Below are positions 24,101-25,045 of a stretch of DNA of 25,045 nt, piece after piece. The DNA is from Apostichopus californicus (Eukaryota; Echinodermata; Holothuroidea; Aspidochirotida; Stichopodidae), in NCBI GenBank assembly GCA_020650975.1, contig JAIPMN010002416.1:1-25045 (forward strand), in the 5' to 3' direction. Each line of letters begins with the position of its first letter. Positions within the stretch are counted from its first letter, which is position 1. Below the pieces are notes generated by a model, which was not told the origin of the DNA, made no database searches, and saw only the letters and a list, made by a program, of their open reading frames with translations. Both the position numbers and the translations under genes were made by a program.

Positions 24101-24208
24101 TCATCCGAGCTGTGAAACTTGCTTTAAGCATGATAATGTATCCTGCTCGACGTGTAAAGCAGATCTTTACCGACAGGACCACACTTGTGTGCACCAGTGT
24201 GATGATGG
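86..24208 (+). CDS. PCSK5: Proprotein convertase PCSK5-like gene, partial, 23 exons (overview)
   Basis: Secretory-pathway serine endoprotease that, by family knowledge, cleaves precursor proteins after paired or multiple basic residues. The coding path is 86-162, 1448-1536, 2034-2206, 2762-2974, 3541-3641, 4355-4455, 4863-4980, 5635-5933, 6326-6587, 8914-9104, 9961-10285, 11279-11388, 12342-12450, 13512-13627, 14603-14836, 16522-16842, 17657-17842, 18452-18691, 19805-20006, 21036-21121, 21859-22122, 23544-23789 and 24016-24208. Every junction is GT-AG and keeps frame; the sum is 4,256 nt. Residues 1-290 are catalytic domain, about 291-405 P domain, about 445 to the end at least 20 FU modules. 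[17 protein letters not shown] and HFWGE fit PCSK5 better than furin. Signal peptide, prodomain, catalytic Asp and C-terminus lie outside. Paralogue PCSK6 (PACE4) is a less likely alternative. Some splice ends could be off by a few bases. Confidence 0.93.
163..1447 (+). other. Intron 1
   Basis: Donor gtgagt, acceptor atcccag. The 5' 800 bases are AT-rich with nothing recognisable; short open frames at 316-960 lack any family signal. The last 490 bases are a tandem repeat described separately. Confidence 0.85.
960..1423 (+). repeat. Tandem repeat, about 55-bp half-units in 109-119 bp pairs
   Basis: The phrase ggaagtggacct recurs at about 1051, 1170, 1279 and 1390. Type A half-units carry ggaagtggac and end in gatataaaatgtctgg; type B half-units carry aaatttg and end in ggtataaaatacctgta. 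In the A units gtggac and gtccac form a 6-bp dyad with a 4-base loop (1174-1189, 1283-1298, 1394-1409; one mismatch at 1055-1070). At the left edge taggatgtgtgccggtac occurs twice (958-975, 986-1003). The array stops about 25 bases before exon 2. The 153-codon frame on the - strand over this array is repeat-generated. Confidence 0.85.
1448..1536 (+). CDS. PCSK5: PCSK5-like exon 2: catalytic histidine
   Basis: Encodes [20 protein letters not shown] then GIAYNASIG. The first full codon (CAT, 1449-1451, window residue 27) is the catalytic His in the HGTRCAG signature of kexin/furin proteases. The exon starts after atcccag and ends at ...ATT GGG G before gtatgt, so it leaves in phase 1; the Gly is completed by exon 3. 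Residues are near-identical to furin and PCSK5 here. The acceptor sits only about 25 bases after a tandem repeat, so its branch point probably falls within or beside the last repeat copy. Confidence 0.95.
1537..2033 (+). other. Intron 2, nothing recognisable
   Basis: 497 bases, donor gtatgt, acceptor cttcag. Short T-runs and an A-run near 1637; no gene, repeat array or hairpin seen. Confidence 0.8.
2034..2206 (+). CDS. PCSK5: PCSK5-like exon 3: substrate-binding part of catalytic domain
   Basis: Encodes [19 protein letters not shown] and continues to [20 protein letters not shown] (residues 56-113). IRMLDG and [17 protein letters not shown] are hallmarks of the convertase catalytic core; SWGPED forms part of the acidic S1 pocket that selects basic residues, by family knowledge. 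The exon starts after cttcag and ends at ...AGG CGG before gttagt, phase 0. Where furin has GVSQ before the next exon this protein has GIRR, a small added basic patch. Confidence 0.94.
2207..2761 (+). other. Intron 3, nothing recognisable
   Basis: 555 bases, donor gttagt, acceptor ccggcag. A short near-palindrome around agctaggctagct (2274-2287). No gene or array seen; the open frames here have no family features. Confidence 0.8.
2762..2974 (+). CDS. PCSK5: PCSK5-like exon 4: oxyanion hole and polybasic loop
   Basis: Encodes [40 protein letters not shown] and [19 protein letters not shown] (residues 114-184). WASGNGG carries the oxyanion-hole Asn (2804-2806, residue 128). The exon is 71 whole codons and ends in GTG before gtaaag at 2975. 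Immediately upstream is a second gtaaag at 2967; use of that one would break frame. The loop after TTYSSG, NQNEKQ in furin, is here GRRKRK (2954-2971), aligned without a gap. This puts five basic residues with an R-x-K-R pattern inside the protease domain. Confidence 0.95.
2975..3540 (+). other. Intron 4, nothing recognisable
   Basis: 566 bases, donor gtaaag, acceptor acaacag. Contains T-runs near 3016 and 3061. The 148-codon frame at 3221-3667 owes its end to exon 5 read out of frame and is not a gene. Confidence 0.8.
3541..3641 (+). CDS. PCSK5: PCSK5-like exon 5: catalytic serine
   Basis: Encodes [20 protein letters not shown] then [15 protein letters not shown] (residues 185-218). [11 protein letters not shown] is the active-site Ser signature, with the nucleophile at TCT 3589-3591 (residue 201). 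His to Asn is 101 residues and Asn to Ser is 73, exactly as in furin, so the joined core has no net insertion. The frame used is not the longest one at this locus; it is chosen because it continues exon 4 (phase 0) and gives the signature. The exon ends with two bases (AA) before gtaagt. Confidence 0.95.
3642..4354 (+). other. Intron 5, nothing certain
   Basis: 713 bases, donor gtaagt, acceptor gtttaaag. A (CT)n tract lies at about 3877-3890. The segment near 3700-3860 (ttccgcgaattcgcagaaaa and a T-run) has a dispersed-repeat look but I cannot name it. Confidence 0.7.
4355..4455 (+). CDS. PCSK5: PCSK5-like exon 6: end of catalytic domain
   Basis: Encodes [20 protein letters not shown] and [14 protein letters not shown] (residues 218-252). 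LTWRD[ML]QH and the WxTNGAG segment are conserved in furin (LTWRDMQHLVVQTS, NDWATNGVG) and PCSK5 (LTWRDVQHVIVRTS, NDWKTNAAG). The exon starts after tttaaag, where T completes the Asn codon begun in exon 5, and ends in a single G before gtagga. Confidence 0.93.
4456..4862 (+). other. Intron 6 with a G-run tract
   Basis: 407 bases, donor gtagga, acceptor gatcag. At 4580-4606 the + strand has GGGTGGGAGGGA followed by nine G, then AGGGGG. Four or more G-runs with one-base loops fit a G-quadruplex on the non-template strand. Nothing else recognised. Confidence 0.75.
4863..4980 (+). CDS. PCSK5: PCSK5-like exon 7: catalytic / P domain junction
   Basis: Encodes [20 protein letters not shown] then [20 protein letters not shown] (residues 252-291). 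[15 protein letters not shown] is the point where PCSK5 differs from furin (YGYGLLDAGAMV), and it supports the PCSK5 assignment. The following Trp and the Q..VC segment lead into the P domain. The exon starts after gatcag with TG, completing Val, and ends in AA before gtaagt. Confidence 0.94.
4981..5634 (+). other. Intron 7
   Basis: 654 bases, donor gtaagt, acceptor acacag. Apart from an inverted repeat near its 5' end it is unremarkable AT-rich sequence. Confidence 0.8.
5013..5069. repeat. Imperfect inverted repeat, about 19-bp arms
   Basis: Left arm atgagaatgtgtgatgtct (5013-5031) pairs with agacaccacactattctcat (5050-5069) apart from a one-base bulge and one mismatch, around an 18-base loop. 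No known element is recognised. Confidence 0.7.
5635..5933 (+). CDS. PCSK5: PCSK5-like exon 8: P domain
   Basis: Encodes most of the P (homo B) domain, the beta-barrel needed to fold and stabilise the protease (residues 291-391). [20 protein letters not shown] and [12 protein letters not shown] are followed by [14 protein letters not shown] and GTWILEIQ. The RGD inside RYRGDI is the conserved convertase RGD. YLEHV and WGE match PCSK5. LNVT is a likely N-glycosylation site. The start after acacag supplies A to complete Lys. The exon ends at ...TCC AAA G before gtgagt, phase 1. Confidence 0.95.
5934..6325 (+). other. Intron 8, A-rich
   Basis: 392 bases, donor gtgagt, acceptor atgacag. A-rich stretch at 5998-6045; no other structure seen. 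Confidence 0.75.
6326..6587 (+). CDS. PCSK5: PCSK5-like exon 9: end of P domain, linker, first FU module
   Basis: Encodes [16 protein letters not shown], the last P-domain strand (PCSK5 has GKLKEWSLVLYGTS). A linker follows with [17 protein letters not shown] and the acidic SDFDDDLQ. The first FU module then starts with [20 protein letters not shown] (residues 391-478). The KR in the linker is a possible processing or linker-cleavage site. The exon ends at AT before gtaagt, so the last codon becomes Met with exon 10. The start is set by exon 8 leaving in phase 1. Confidence 0.92.
6985..7440 (+). repeat. AGGTCA-containing tandem repeat, block 1
   Basis: Diverged units of about 100-150 bp with the start phrase (g)aggtcaaaggtcatttgag at about 6998, 7140, 7242 and 7390. 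Each start is followed by a second half-site group and by gtttgaaaacctt or similar. The phrase ggatgaactgcat occurs at 7076 and 7323. Near-DR1 elements (two half-sites one base apart) lie at 7140-7152 and 7391-7403. Same family as the block in intron 15. Confidence 0.75.
7995..8013. repeat. (CT)n microsatellite
   Basis: About nine CT units in intron 9. Confidence 0.9.
8294..8665 (-). pseudogene. Decayed non-LTR retrotransposon, C-terminal end of reverse-transcriptase ORF
   Basis: Read on the - strand, 8660-8600 gives [19 protein letters not shown]. This fits the ...LExVQRRxTxLIP... segment just after the reverse-transcriptase core of CR1/Jockey/L2-type LINEs. After a frame change, 8570-8510 reads [17 protein letters not shown], like the following LxxLExRRxRGDLI segment. 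A further frame at 8410-8294 reads RNSYFTRV, a stop, then [19 protein letters not shown] and KNRLIECG, ending in a stop at 8294-8296; this is the usual WNxLPxxVVxAPSxNxFKxRLD tail. At least two frame changes and internal stops show it is dead. Clade cannot be fixed from this fragment. It lies antisense in intron 9 and should not affect the convertase frame. Confidence 0.75.
8914..9104 (+). CDS. PCSK5: PCSK5-like exon 10: FU module 2
   Basis: Encodes [39 protein letters not shown] and [11 protein letters not shown] (residues 478-542). The pattern CxxCxxxCxxC followed by CxxC is the FU repeat, which in PC5 and PACE4 binds cell-surface heparan sulfate and TIMPs (family knowledge). The exon starts after ttcccag, where G completes the split Met, and ends in a single G before gtaggt. 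Phase is 2 in, 1 out. Confidence 0.93.
9105..9960 (+). other. Intron 10 with a purine-rich tract
   Basis: 856 bases, donor gtaggt, acceptor cctccag. 9590-9830 is strongly A+G on the + strand (runs such as aaaaaggaaaagaac). The open frame on the other strand there is a low-complexity artefact. Nothing else recognised. Confidence 0.75.
9961..10285 (+). CDS. PCSK5: PCSK5-like exon 11: FU modules 3 and 4, start of 5
   Basis: Encodes [45 protein letters not shown] and [16 protein letters not shown] (residues 542-650), so two complete modules plus the lead of a third. The exon is GC-richer than its flanks, as expected for coding sequence here. It starts after cctccag (G+AT gives Asp) and ends at TTG CC before gtaagt, so Pro is completed by exon 12. 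The stretch [10 protein letters not shown] between modules 4 and 5 is a slightly irregular spacer. Confidence 0.94.
10286..11278 (+). other. Intron 11
   Basis: 993 bases, donor gtaagt, acceptor cttgcag. Contains a dispersed-repeat-like segment (10725-11000) and a G-rich run at 11145-11171 (GGGGGGCAGGAGGGGAGAGG and more G). Otherwise AT-rich. Confidence 0.75.
10725..11000. mobile_element. Candidate SINE-like or other dispersed repeat
   Basis: The stretch from ctaaggcaagacccttaatc (10774) through cacctctcttcacccaggtg to gaaatggggacctatgggg (about 10850) resembles, from memory, a motif dispersed in many marine invertebrate genomes (cttaat..cctcttcacccaggtgtataaatggg). It is unlike the surrounding AT-rich intron. 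I cannot see terminal repeats, a tRNA head or a target-site duplication, so the ends are approximate. Confidence 0.4.
11279..11388 (+). CDS. PCSK5: PCSK5-like exon 12: FU module 5
   Basis: Encodes [20 protein letters not shown] then [16 protein letters not shown] (residues 650-687). Together with the CLP at the end of exon 11 it completes [11 protein letters not shown], so the core of module 5 is split across the intron. The exon starts after cttgcag with C, completing Pro, and ends in G before gtaagt. Confidence 0.93.
11389..12341 (+). other. Intron 12 with a short hairpin
   Basis: 953 bases, donor gtaagt, acceptor acccttag. At 12117-12149 CCGG-AT-CTAGCCAG and CTGGCTAG-A-CCGG can pair around the loop acggag. 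The 69-codon frame over this hairpin (11988-12197) has no family features and no cysteines of the FU type, so I do not call it an exon. Confidence 0.7.
12342..12450 (+). CDS. PCSK5: PCSK5-like exon 13: FU module 6
   Basis: Encodes [20 protein letters not shown] then [17 protein letters not shown] (residues 687-723). Joined to exon 12 it gives [17 protein letters not shown], the normal C-x-x-G-x-Y lead of an FU module. The exon starts after cccttag (GA completes Gly) and ends at GC before gtgagt. The spacing between the core and the final CxxC includes an extra Lys-Phe-Ala-Gly-Glu stretch without the usual Gly-Pro. Confidence 0.92.
12451..13511 (+). other. Intron 13 with unexplained - strand reading frames
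   Basis: 1,061 bases, donor gtgagt, acceptor cgttag. Frames on the - strand at 12574-12954 (126 codons) and 13156-13404 (82 codons), and a shorter one near 13100-12985, are fairly free of low complexity. I recognise no family in them. A perfect 14-bp palindrome gacttgatcaagtc lies near 13280. The region could be an old transposon fragment. Confidence 0.5.
13512..13627 (+). CDS. PCSK5: PCSK5-like exon 14: FU module 7
   Basis: Encodes [20 protein letters not shown] then [18 protein letters not shown] (residues 723-762). [15 protein letters not shown] followed by CREC is a standard FU core. The lead [10 protein letters not shown] is short and lacks the usual Gly-x-Tyr, so this module is compact. 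The exon starts after cgttag, where G completes Ala, and ends in C before gtaagt. Confidence 0.92.
14017..14056 (+). repeat. Perfect 20-bp tandem duplication
   Basis: gtgtccgcctcaaaatcctt occurs twice head to tail (14017-14036 and 14037-14056), at the left edge of the candidate dispersed repeat. Confidence 0.9.
14057..14515. mobile_element. Candidate dispersed element
   Basis: GC-richer than the rest of the intron and open for 129 codons on the + strand (14125-14514) without any domain I know. The phrase cgtccgtcggatggggacgt (14308) running on into taaatggctgtccc resembles a 'gtcggat..gacgttaaa' motif that I recall in repetitive DNA of many marine animals. Inverted 11-mers ctgcagtgcag (14113) and ctgcactgcag (14236) lie inside. 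Termini, clade and coding capacity are not established. Confidence 0.35.
14603..14836 (+). CDS. PCSK5: PCSK5-like exon 15: FU module 8 and atypical module 9
   Basis: Encodes [38 protein letters not shown] and the start of an atypical module, [17 protein letters not shown] (residues 762-840). Module 9 lacks the first CxxC pair of the core. NGS and NGT (CNGST, VNGTC) are possible N-glycosylation sites. The codons HPVNPVN contain a small internal duplication (cctgtgaat twice). The exon starts after ttctacag (CT completes Pro) and ends in G before gtaaag, a symmetric phase 1-1 exon of 234 nt. Confidence 0.93.
14990..15815 (+). repeat. AGGTCA-rich tandem repeat, block 2 (about 140-bp units)
   Basis: Six or more units begin near 15000, 15102, 15245, 15384, 15527 and 15665, spaced mostly 132-146 bp. 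Each unit opens with clustered AGGTCA half-sites. It continues with ctgaaaaccttgtaaacacg or a variant, atctcaagttaggaagcatg or a variant, then a cttctcatacttgg-like phrase. Two perfect AGGTCA-A-AGGTCA elements lie at 15102-15114 and 15665-15677. In the best copy four half-sites start at 15665, 15672, 15682 and 15692. Same family and orientation as the block in intron 9. Confidence 0.85.
15665..15697 (+). promoter_or_regulatory. Clustered nuclear-receptor-type half-sites (DR1-DR4-DR4)
   Basis: Four perfect AGGTCA copies separated by 1, 4 and 4 bases. DR1 is the classical RXR/HNF4/PPAR arrangement and DR4 the TR/LXR arrangement (established knowledge). A near copy at 15102-15134 has AGGTAA as its last half-site, and 15390-15415 keeps the last three. 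No functional evidence; it may be only a property of the repeat. Confidence 0.4.
16180..16260. repeat. Dispersed repeat copy a
   Basis: Begins gactgaacaattatgtaaca and ends near gtgaccgacagatttcttcacc. It is related over about 80 bp to 17452-17533 in the next intron, with substitutions and small indels. Not identified. Confidence 0.65.
16522..16842 (+). CDS. PCSK5: PCSK5-like exon 16: end of FU module 9, modules 10 and 11
   Basis: Encodes [39 protein letters not shown] and [20 protein letters not shown], with CGIGYYG and CGHGYYK leads (residues 840-947). Modules 10 and 11 have short spacers before the last CxxC. ENCT is a possible glycosylation site. The two CQPC cores suggest internal duplication. 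The exon starts after tattatag (CT completes Ala) and ends at AAC G before gtgagt, a symmetric phase 1-1 exon of 321 nt. Confidence 0.94.
16978..17020 (+). repeat. 25-bp direct duplication
   Basis: ctggtcctcagagataat occurs at 16978 and again at 17003, separated by cacaact. Confidence 0.9.
17452..17533. repeat. Dispersed repeat copy b
   Basis: Begins gactgaacaattatgtaata and ends near caaacagattcttaacc. Related to 16180-16260 in intron 15. Confidence 0.65.
17657..17842 (+). CDS. PCSK5: PCSK5-like exon 17: FU module 12
   Basis: Encodes [38 protein letters not shown] and [11 protein letters not shown] (residues 947-1009), one textbook FU module with the Gly-Pro between core and last CxxC. The exon starts after tcgtcag (AT completes Asp) and ends at AAG G before gtgagt. 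It is symmetric, phase 1-1, 186 nt, and so a one-module cassette. Confidence 0.94.
17843..18451 (+). other. Intron 17, nothing recognisable
   Basis: 609 bases, donor gtgagt, acceptor tcctacag. No repeat array or coding signal seen; the small frames on both strands lack family features. Confidence 0.8.
18452..18691 (+). CDS. PCSK5: PCSK5-like exon 18: FU modules 13 and 14
   Basis: Encodes [19 protein letters not shown], then [18 protein letters not shown] and [19 protein letters not shown] with CIDCAT (residues 1009-1089). Two regular FU modules in one symmetric phase 1-1 exon (240 nt), with near-identical CKSC starts. The exon starts after cctacag (AC completes Asp) and ends at ACG G before gtgagt. 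The GC content is clearly above the flanks. Confidence 0.94.
18692..19804 (+). other. Intron 18 with T-rich and G-rich tracts
   Basis: 1,113 bases, donor gtgagt, acceptor cattgaag. A T/C tract fills 18707-18742. G-runs occur at 19143-19175 and 19449-19480, the latter containing two copies of ggtgggattgggtgg. A 9-bp dyad caaaattgg-t-ccaattttg sits at 18939-18957. No gene seen. Confidence 0.75.
19805..20006 (+). CDS. PCSK5: PCSK5-like exon 19: FU module 15
   Basis: Encodes [38 protein letters not shown] and [17 protein letters not shown] (residues 1089-1156). The acceptor is cattgaag at 19797-19804. The cag at 19831-19833 would give the wrong frame, so it is rejected. The exon ends at CCC AG before gtaata, phase 2, and Ser is completed by exon 20. 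Confidence 0.88.
20007..21035 (+). other. Intron 19, mostly minisatellite
   Basis: 1,029 bases, donor gtaata, acceptor ttgaag. The minisatellite at 20061-20830 is listed separately. The last 200 bases are AT-rich. Confidence 0.8.
20061..20830 (+). repeat. 97-bp minisatellite with diverged flanks
   Basis: The phrase agacta in gcagacta(g) recurs at 20071, 20171, 20271, 20368, 20465 and 20562. The spacing is 100, 100, 97, 97 and 97. From about 20261 to 20656 the units are almost identical: catcagcagactagtgagcc, tgtagcagactacatgg, ttcttagaatagttaatcct, acagggcagttaatcactga, tacatcagctatagg. Flanking copies are progressively diverged and partly deleted. Each unit holds two cagacta phrases. The graded divergence suggests recent expansion in the centre of the array. 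Confidence 0.93.
21036..21121 (+). CDS. PCSK5: PCSK5-like exon 20: atypical FU module 16
   Basis: Encodes [20 protein letters not shown] then NCNEWGDCE (residues 1156-1185). It completes CQNDCPSGF with exon 19 and has core CPDHCTNC, which lacks the first CxxC. With exon 19 it forms a 288-nt phase 1-1 pair. At 86 nt it is the shortest exon after exon 1, and tandem repeats lie on both sides. The acceptor is cttgaag; the donor is gtaagt at 21122. The codon path is supported by the conserved cysteines and by frame continuity. Confidence 0.87.
21122..21858 (+). other. Intron 20
   Basis: 737 bases, donor gtaagt, acceptor ttcacag. The first 450 bases are a degenerate repeat listed separately; the rest has nothing recognisable. 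Confidence 0.8.
21145..21590 (+). repeat. Degenerate tandem repeat, roughly 70-100 bp units
   Basis: Variants of gttcacagttttagttcatgcagtgagt occur at about 21213, 21316, 21386 and 21452, interspersed with atatgagta- and cacacagatatgag-like phrases. Units are too diverged to fix a period by eye. Confidence 0.6.
21859..22122 (+). CDS. PCSK5: PCSK5-like exon 21: FU module 17, start of 18
   Basis: Encodes [51 protein letters not shown] and [17 protein letters not shown] (residues 1185-1273). A regular FU module with the Gly-Pro spacer; CLSC, the first pair of the next core, is completed by exon 22. The exon starts after ttcacag (AG completes Glu) and ends at CTG T before gtaagc. Symmetric phase 1-1, 264 nt. 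Confidence 0.93.
22392..22413. repeat. (GTAT)n microsatellite
   Basis: Five GTAT units following a T-run. Confidence 0.9.
23176..23216. repeat. Perfect 16-bp inverted repeat (hairpin)
   Basis: gcctaacctgtctact (23176-23191) and its exact complement agtagacaggttaggc (23201-23216) flank the 9-base loop accttcagc. A third partial copy, gcagtagacag, lies at 23163-23173. No known element recognised. Confidence 0.88.
23544..23789 (+). CDS. PCSK5: PCSK5-like exon 22: FU modules 18 and 19
   Basis: Encodes [56 protein letters not shown] and CEDGKYLS (residues 1273-1355). T from exon 21 plus CT gives Ser, completing [11 protein letters not shown], which confirms the junction. Module 18 has an extra Gly/Asn-rich spacer ([10 protein letters not shown]). 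The exon starts after caatag and ends at AGT G before gttagt. Symmetric phase 1-1, 246 nt. Confidence 0.93.
23790..24015 (+). other. Intron 22
   Basis: 226 bases, donor gttagt, acceptor tattcag; nothing else seen. Confidence 0.85.
24016..24208 (+). CDS. PCSK5: PCSK5-like exon 23: FU module 20, 3' end uncertain
   Basis: Encodes [39 protein letters not shown] and CVHQCDDG (residues 1355-1419). NGT and NVS are possible glycosylation sites. The start after tattcag (AC completes Asp) is firm. The end is not: gtttgt at 24209 is a weak donor, and reading through would give FVYNLLSLQQ and a stop at 24240-24242. The unfinished CxxG lead of a next module makes continuation into another exon more likely than a true C-terminus. 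Confidence 0.8.
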
Positions 24209-24433
24209 GTTTGTCTATAATCTTCTTTCACTCCAACAATAACTCTCTCCATTCCCCACCTCCCCCCCCCACAACCTTTAGCCTTCCAATTTCAAAATAG
24301 CCACAGAATAGTTCTCTCTGACGTTCTCTCTGAACAGTTTCAAATAAGAAAGGAATCTTGCATCTTGTCATAACTGTCTCTCTTTAAGTTTTGAACTTAT
24401 TTTGCTCATGTCTTTTCTGTCGTTGTCATGTGC

Positions 24434-24712
24434 TAGGTTGGAACTGGTTTAACCTGGTTCAGGTCGGGTTGGACCTGGTTTAACATATTCAGGGTGGGTT
24501 GTCACTAGTTTGATCTGGTGGGTCGAGTAACATTCCGTTGAATCTGGTAGATCAGATTGGAACCTGTTTTATATGACCAGGGCCATAAGTTACGATGAAA
24601 CCTGTTCAGGTCATGTTAGAATTGGTGTGATGTGGTCAGGTCAGGTTGGGACTGATTCGATATGGTCACATTTGGTTGGAACCGGATTGATCTGGTCAGG
24701 TCATGTGATATG
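24434..24712 (+). repeat. Degenerate minisatellite, about 30-45 bp units
   Basis: Variants of ggttggaactggtttgatctggtcaggtca recur about seven times (aggttggaactggtttaacc at 24435, gggttggacctggtttaac at 24468, ggttgggactgattcgatatg at 24647, ggttggaaccggattgatc at 24674). Confidence 0.8.
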
Positions 24713-24998
24713 GCTACATGCTATAAGTTAACTTCTTGTTAGAACTGTAGAGTTAAAGTTTTTAATTCATGTGGTAATTGGTTATAAATTTCCTAGTTTA
24801 GGATACTGCTTGGATATCTCTAAATGGATTTATATATATGGTATTTGCCGTATACATAAACACACACTTTAAATAGCTTATCTTTCCTTTCACAACTGTT
24901 TGTCTTTATCCTGTATGTTTGTATGAAATCTGTAGCTTTGTAATGGCTTTTGTATTCCTGCCTGTGATTTAAAGTCATCTTGTTTTTTTATTATTTAT

Positions 24999-25045
24999 CC
25001 CTTCCCTTCCCTTCCCTTCCCTTCCCTTCCCTTCCCTTCCCTTCC
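24999..25045. repeat. (CCCTT)n microsatellite at window end
   Basis: At least nine uninterrupted 5-base units, continuing beyond the window. Confidence 0.95.

Larger units (their letters stand above)
24209..25045 (+). other. Probable intron 23, runs off the window
   Basis: No further FU cysteine pattern in any + frame. Contains a C-run (24257-24271), a degenerate minisatellite and a terminal microsatellite. Confidence 0.65.

Noticed and set aside
1..25045. CRISPR-like direct repeats
   Set aside because: The regular repeats (97-bp and about 55-bp units) have no unique spacers of constant length and lie within introns of an animal gene.

Overview
The window is invertebrate nuclear DNA. It carries the 3' part of one large, intron-rich gene on the + strand: a furin/kexin-type proprotein convertase of the PCSK5 (PC5/PC6) kind. 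All introns are GT-AG and AT-rich, and they are full of minisatellites, G-runs and decayed transposons. There are no operons, bacterial signals or RNA genes that I can recognise. The convertase is close to vertebrate PCSK5. The intron repeats look like those of marine deuterostomes, perhaps an echinoderm, but that is an impression from memory and not shown by the sequence.

I placed 23 exons by joining reading frames across splice sites. They keep one open frame of about 1,418 codons, entering at 86 and leaving near 24208, and the gene continues past both ends. The signal peptide, prodomain and catalytic Asp lie upstream. Exons 1-7 (86-4980) encode the rest of the subtilisin-like domain, with catalytic His (1449-1451), oxyanion-hole Asn (2804-2806) and catalytic Ser (3589-3591). 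Their residue spacing, 101 and 73, equals furin H194-N295-S368. Exons 7-9 (to about 6370) encode the P domain, including its RGD. A linker with a dibasic site and an acidic stretch follows. Exons 9-23 (about 6500-24208) encode at least 20 furin-like cysteine-rich (FU) modules, as in the long PC5B form. No membrane segment or tail is reached.

The FU region is built of units that begin and end in intron phase 1, so whole units can be gained, lost or skipped in frame.

The introns hold the remaining features. Intron 1 has a dyad-containing repeat ending just before exon 2. Introns 9 and 15 share a roughly 140-bp repeat rich in AGGTCA half-sites. Intron 9 also has a decayed non-LTR retrotransposon end on the - strand. 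Introns 11 and 14 hold dispersed-repeat-like segments. Intron 19 has a 97-bp minisatellite, intron 20 a degenerate array, and intron 21 a perfect 16-bp hairpin. Intron 23 has a degenerate minisatellite and a (CCCTT)n tract at the window end. I found no second intact gene and no clearly new system. The most unusual points are a polybasic loop inside the protease domain, a duplicated splice donor beside it, and the ordered nuclear-receptor-like half-sites.
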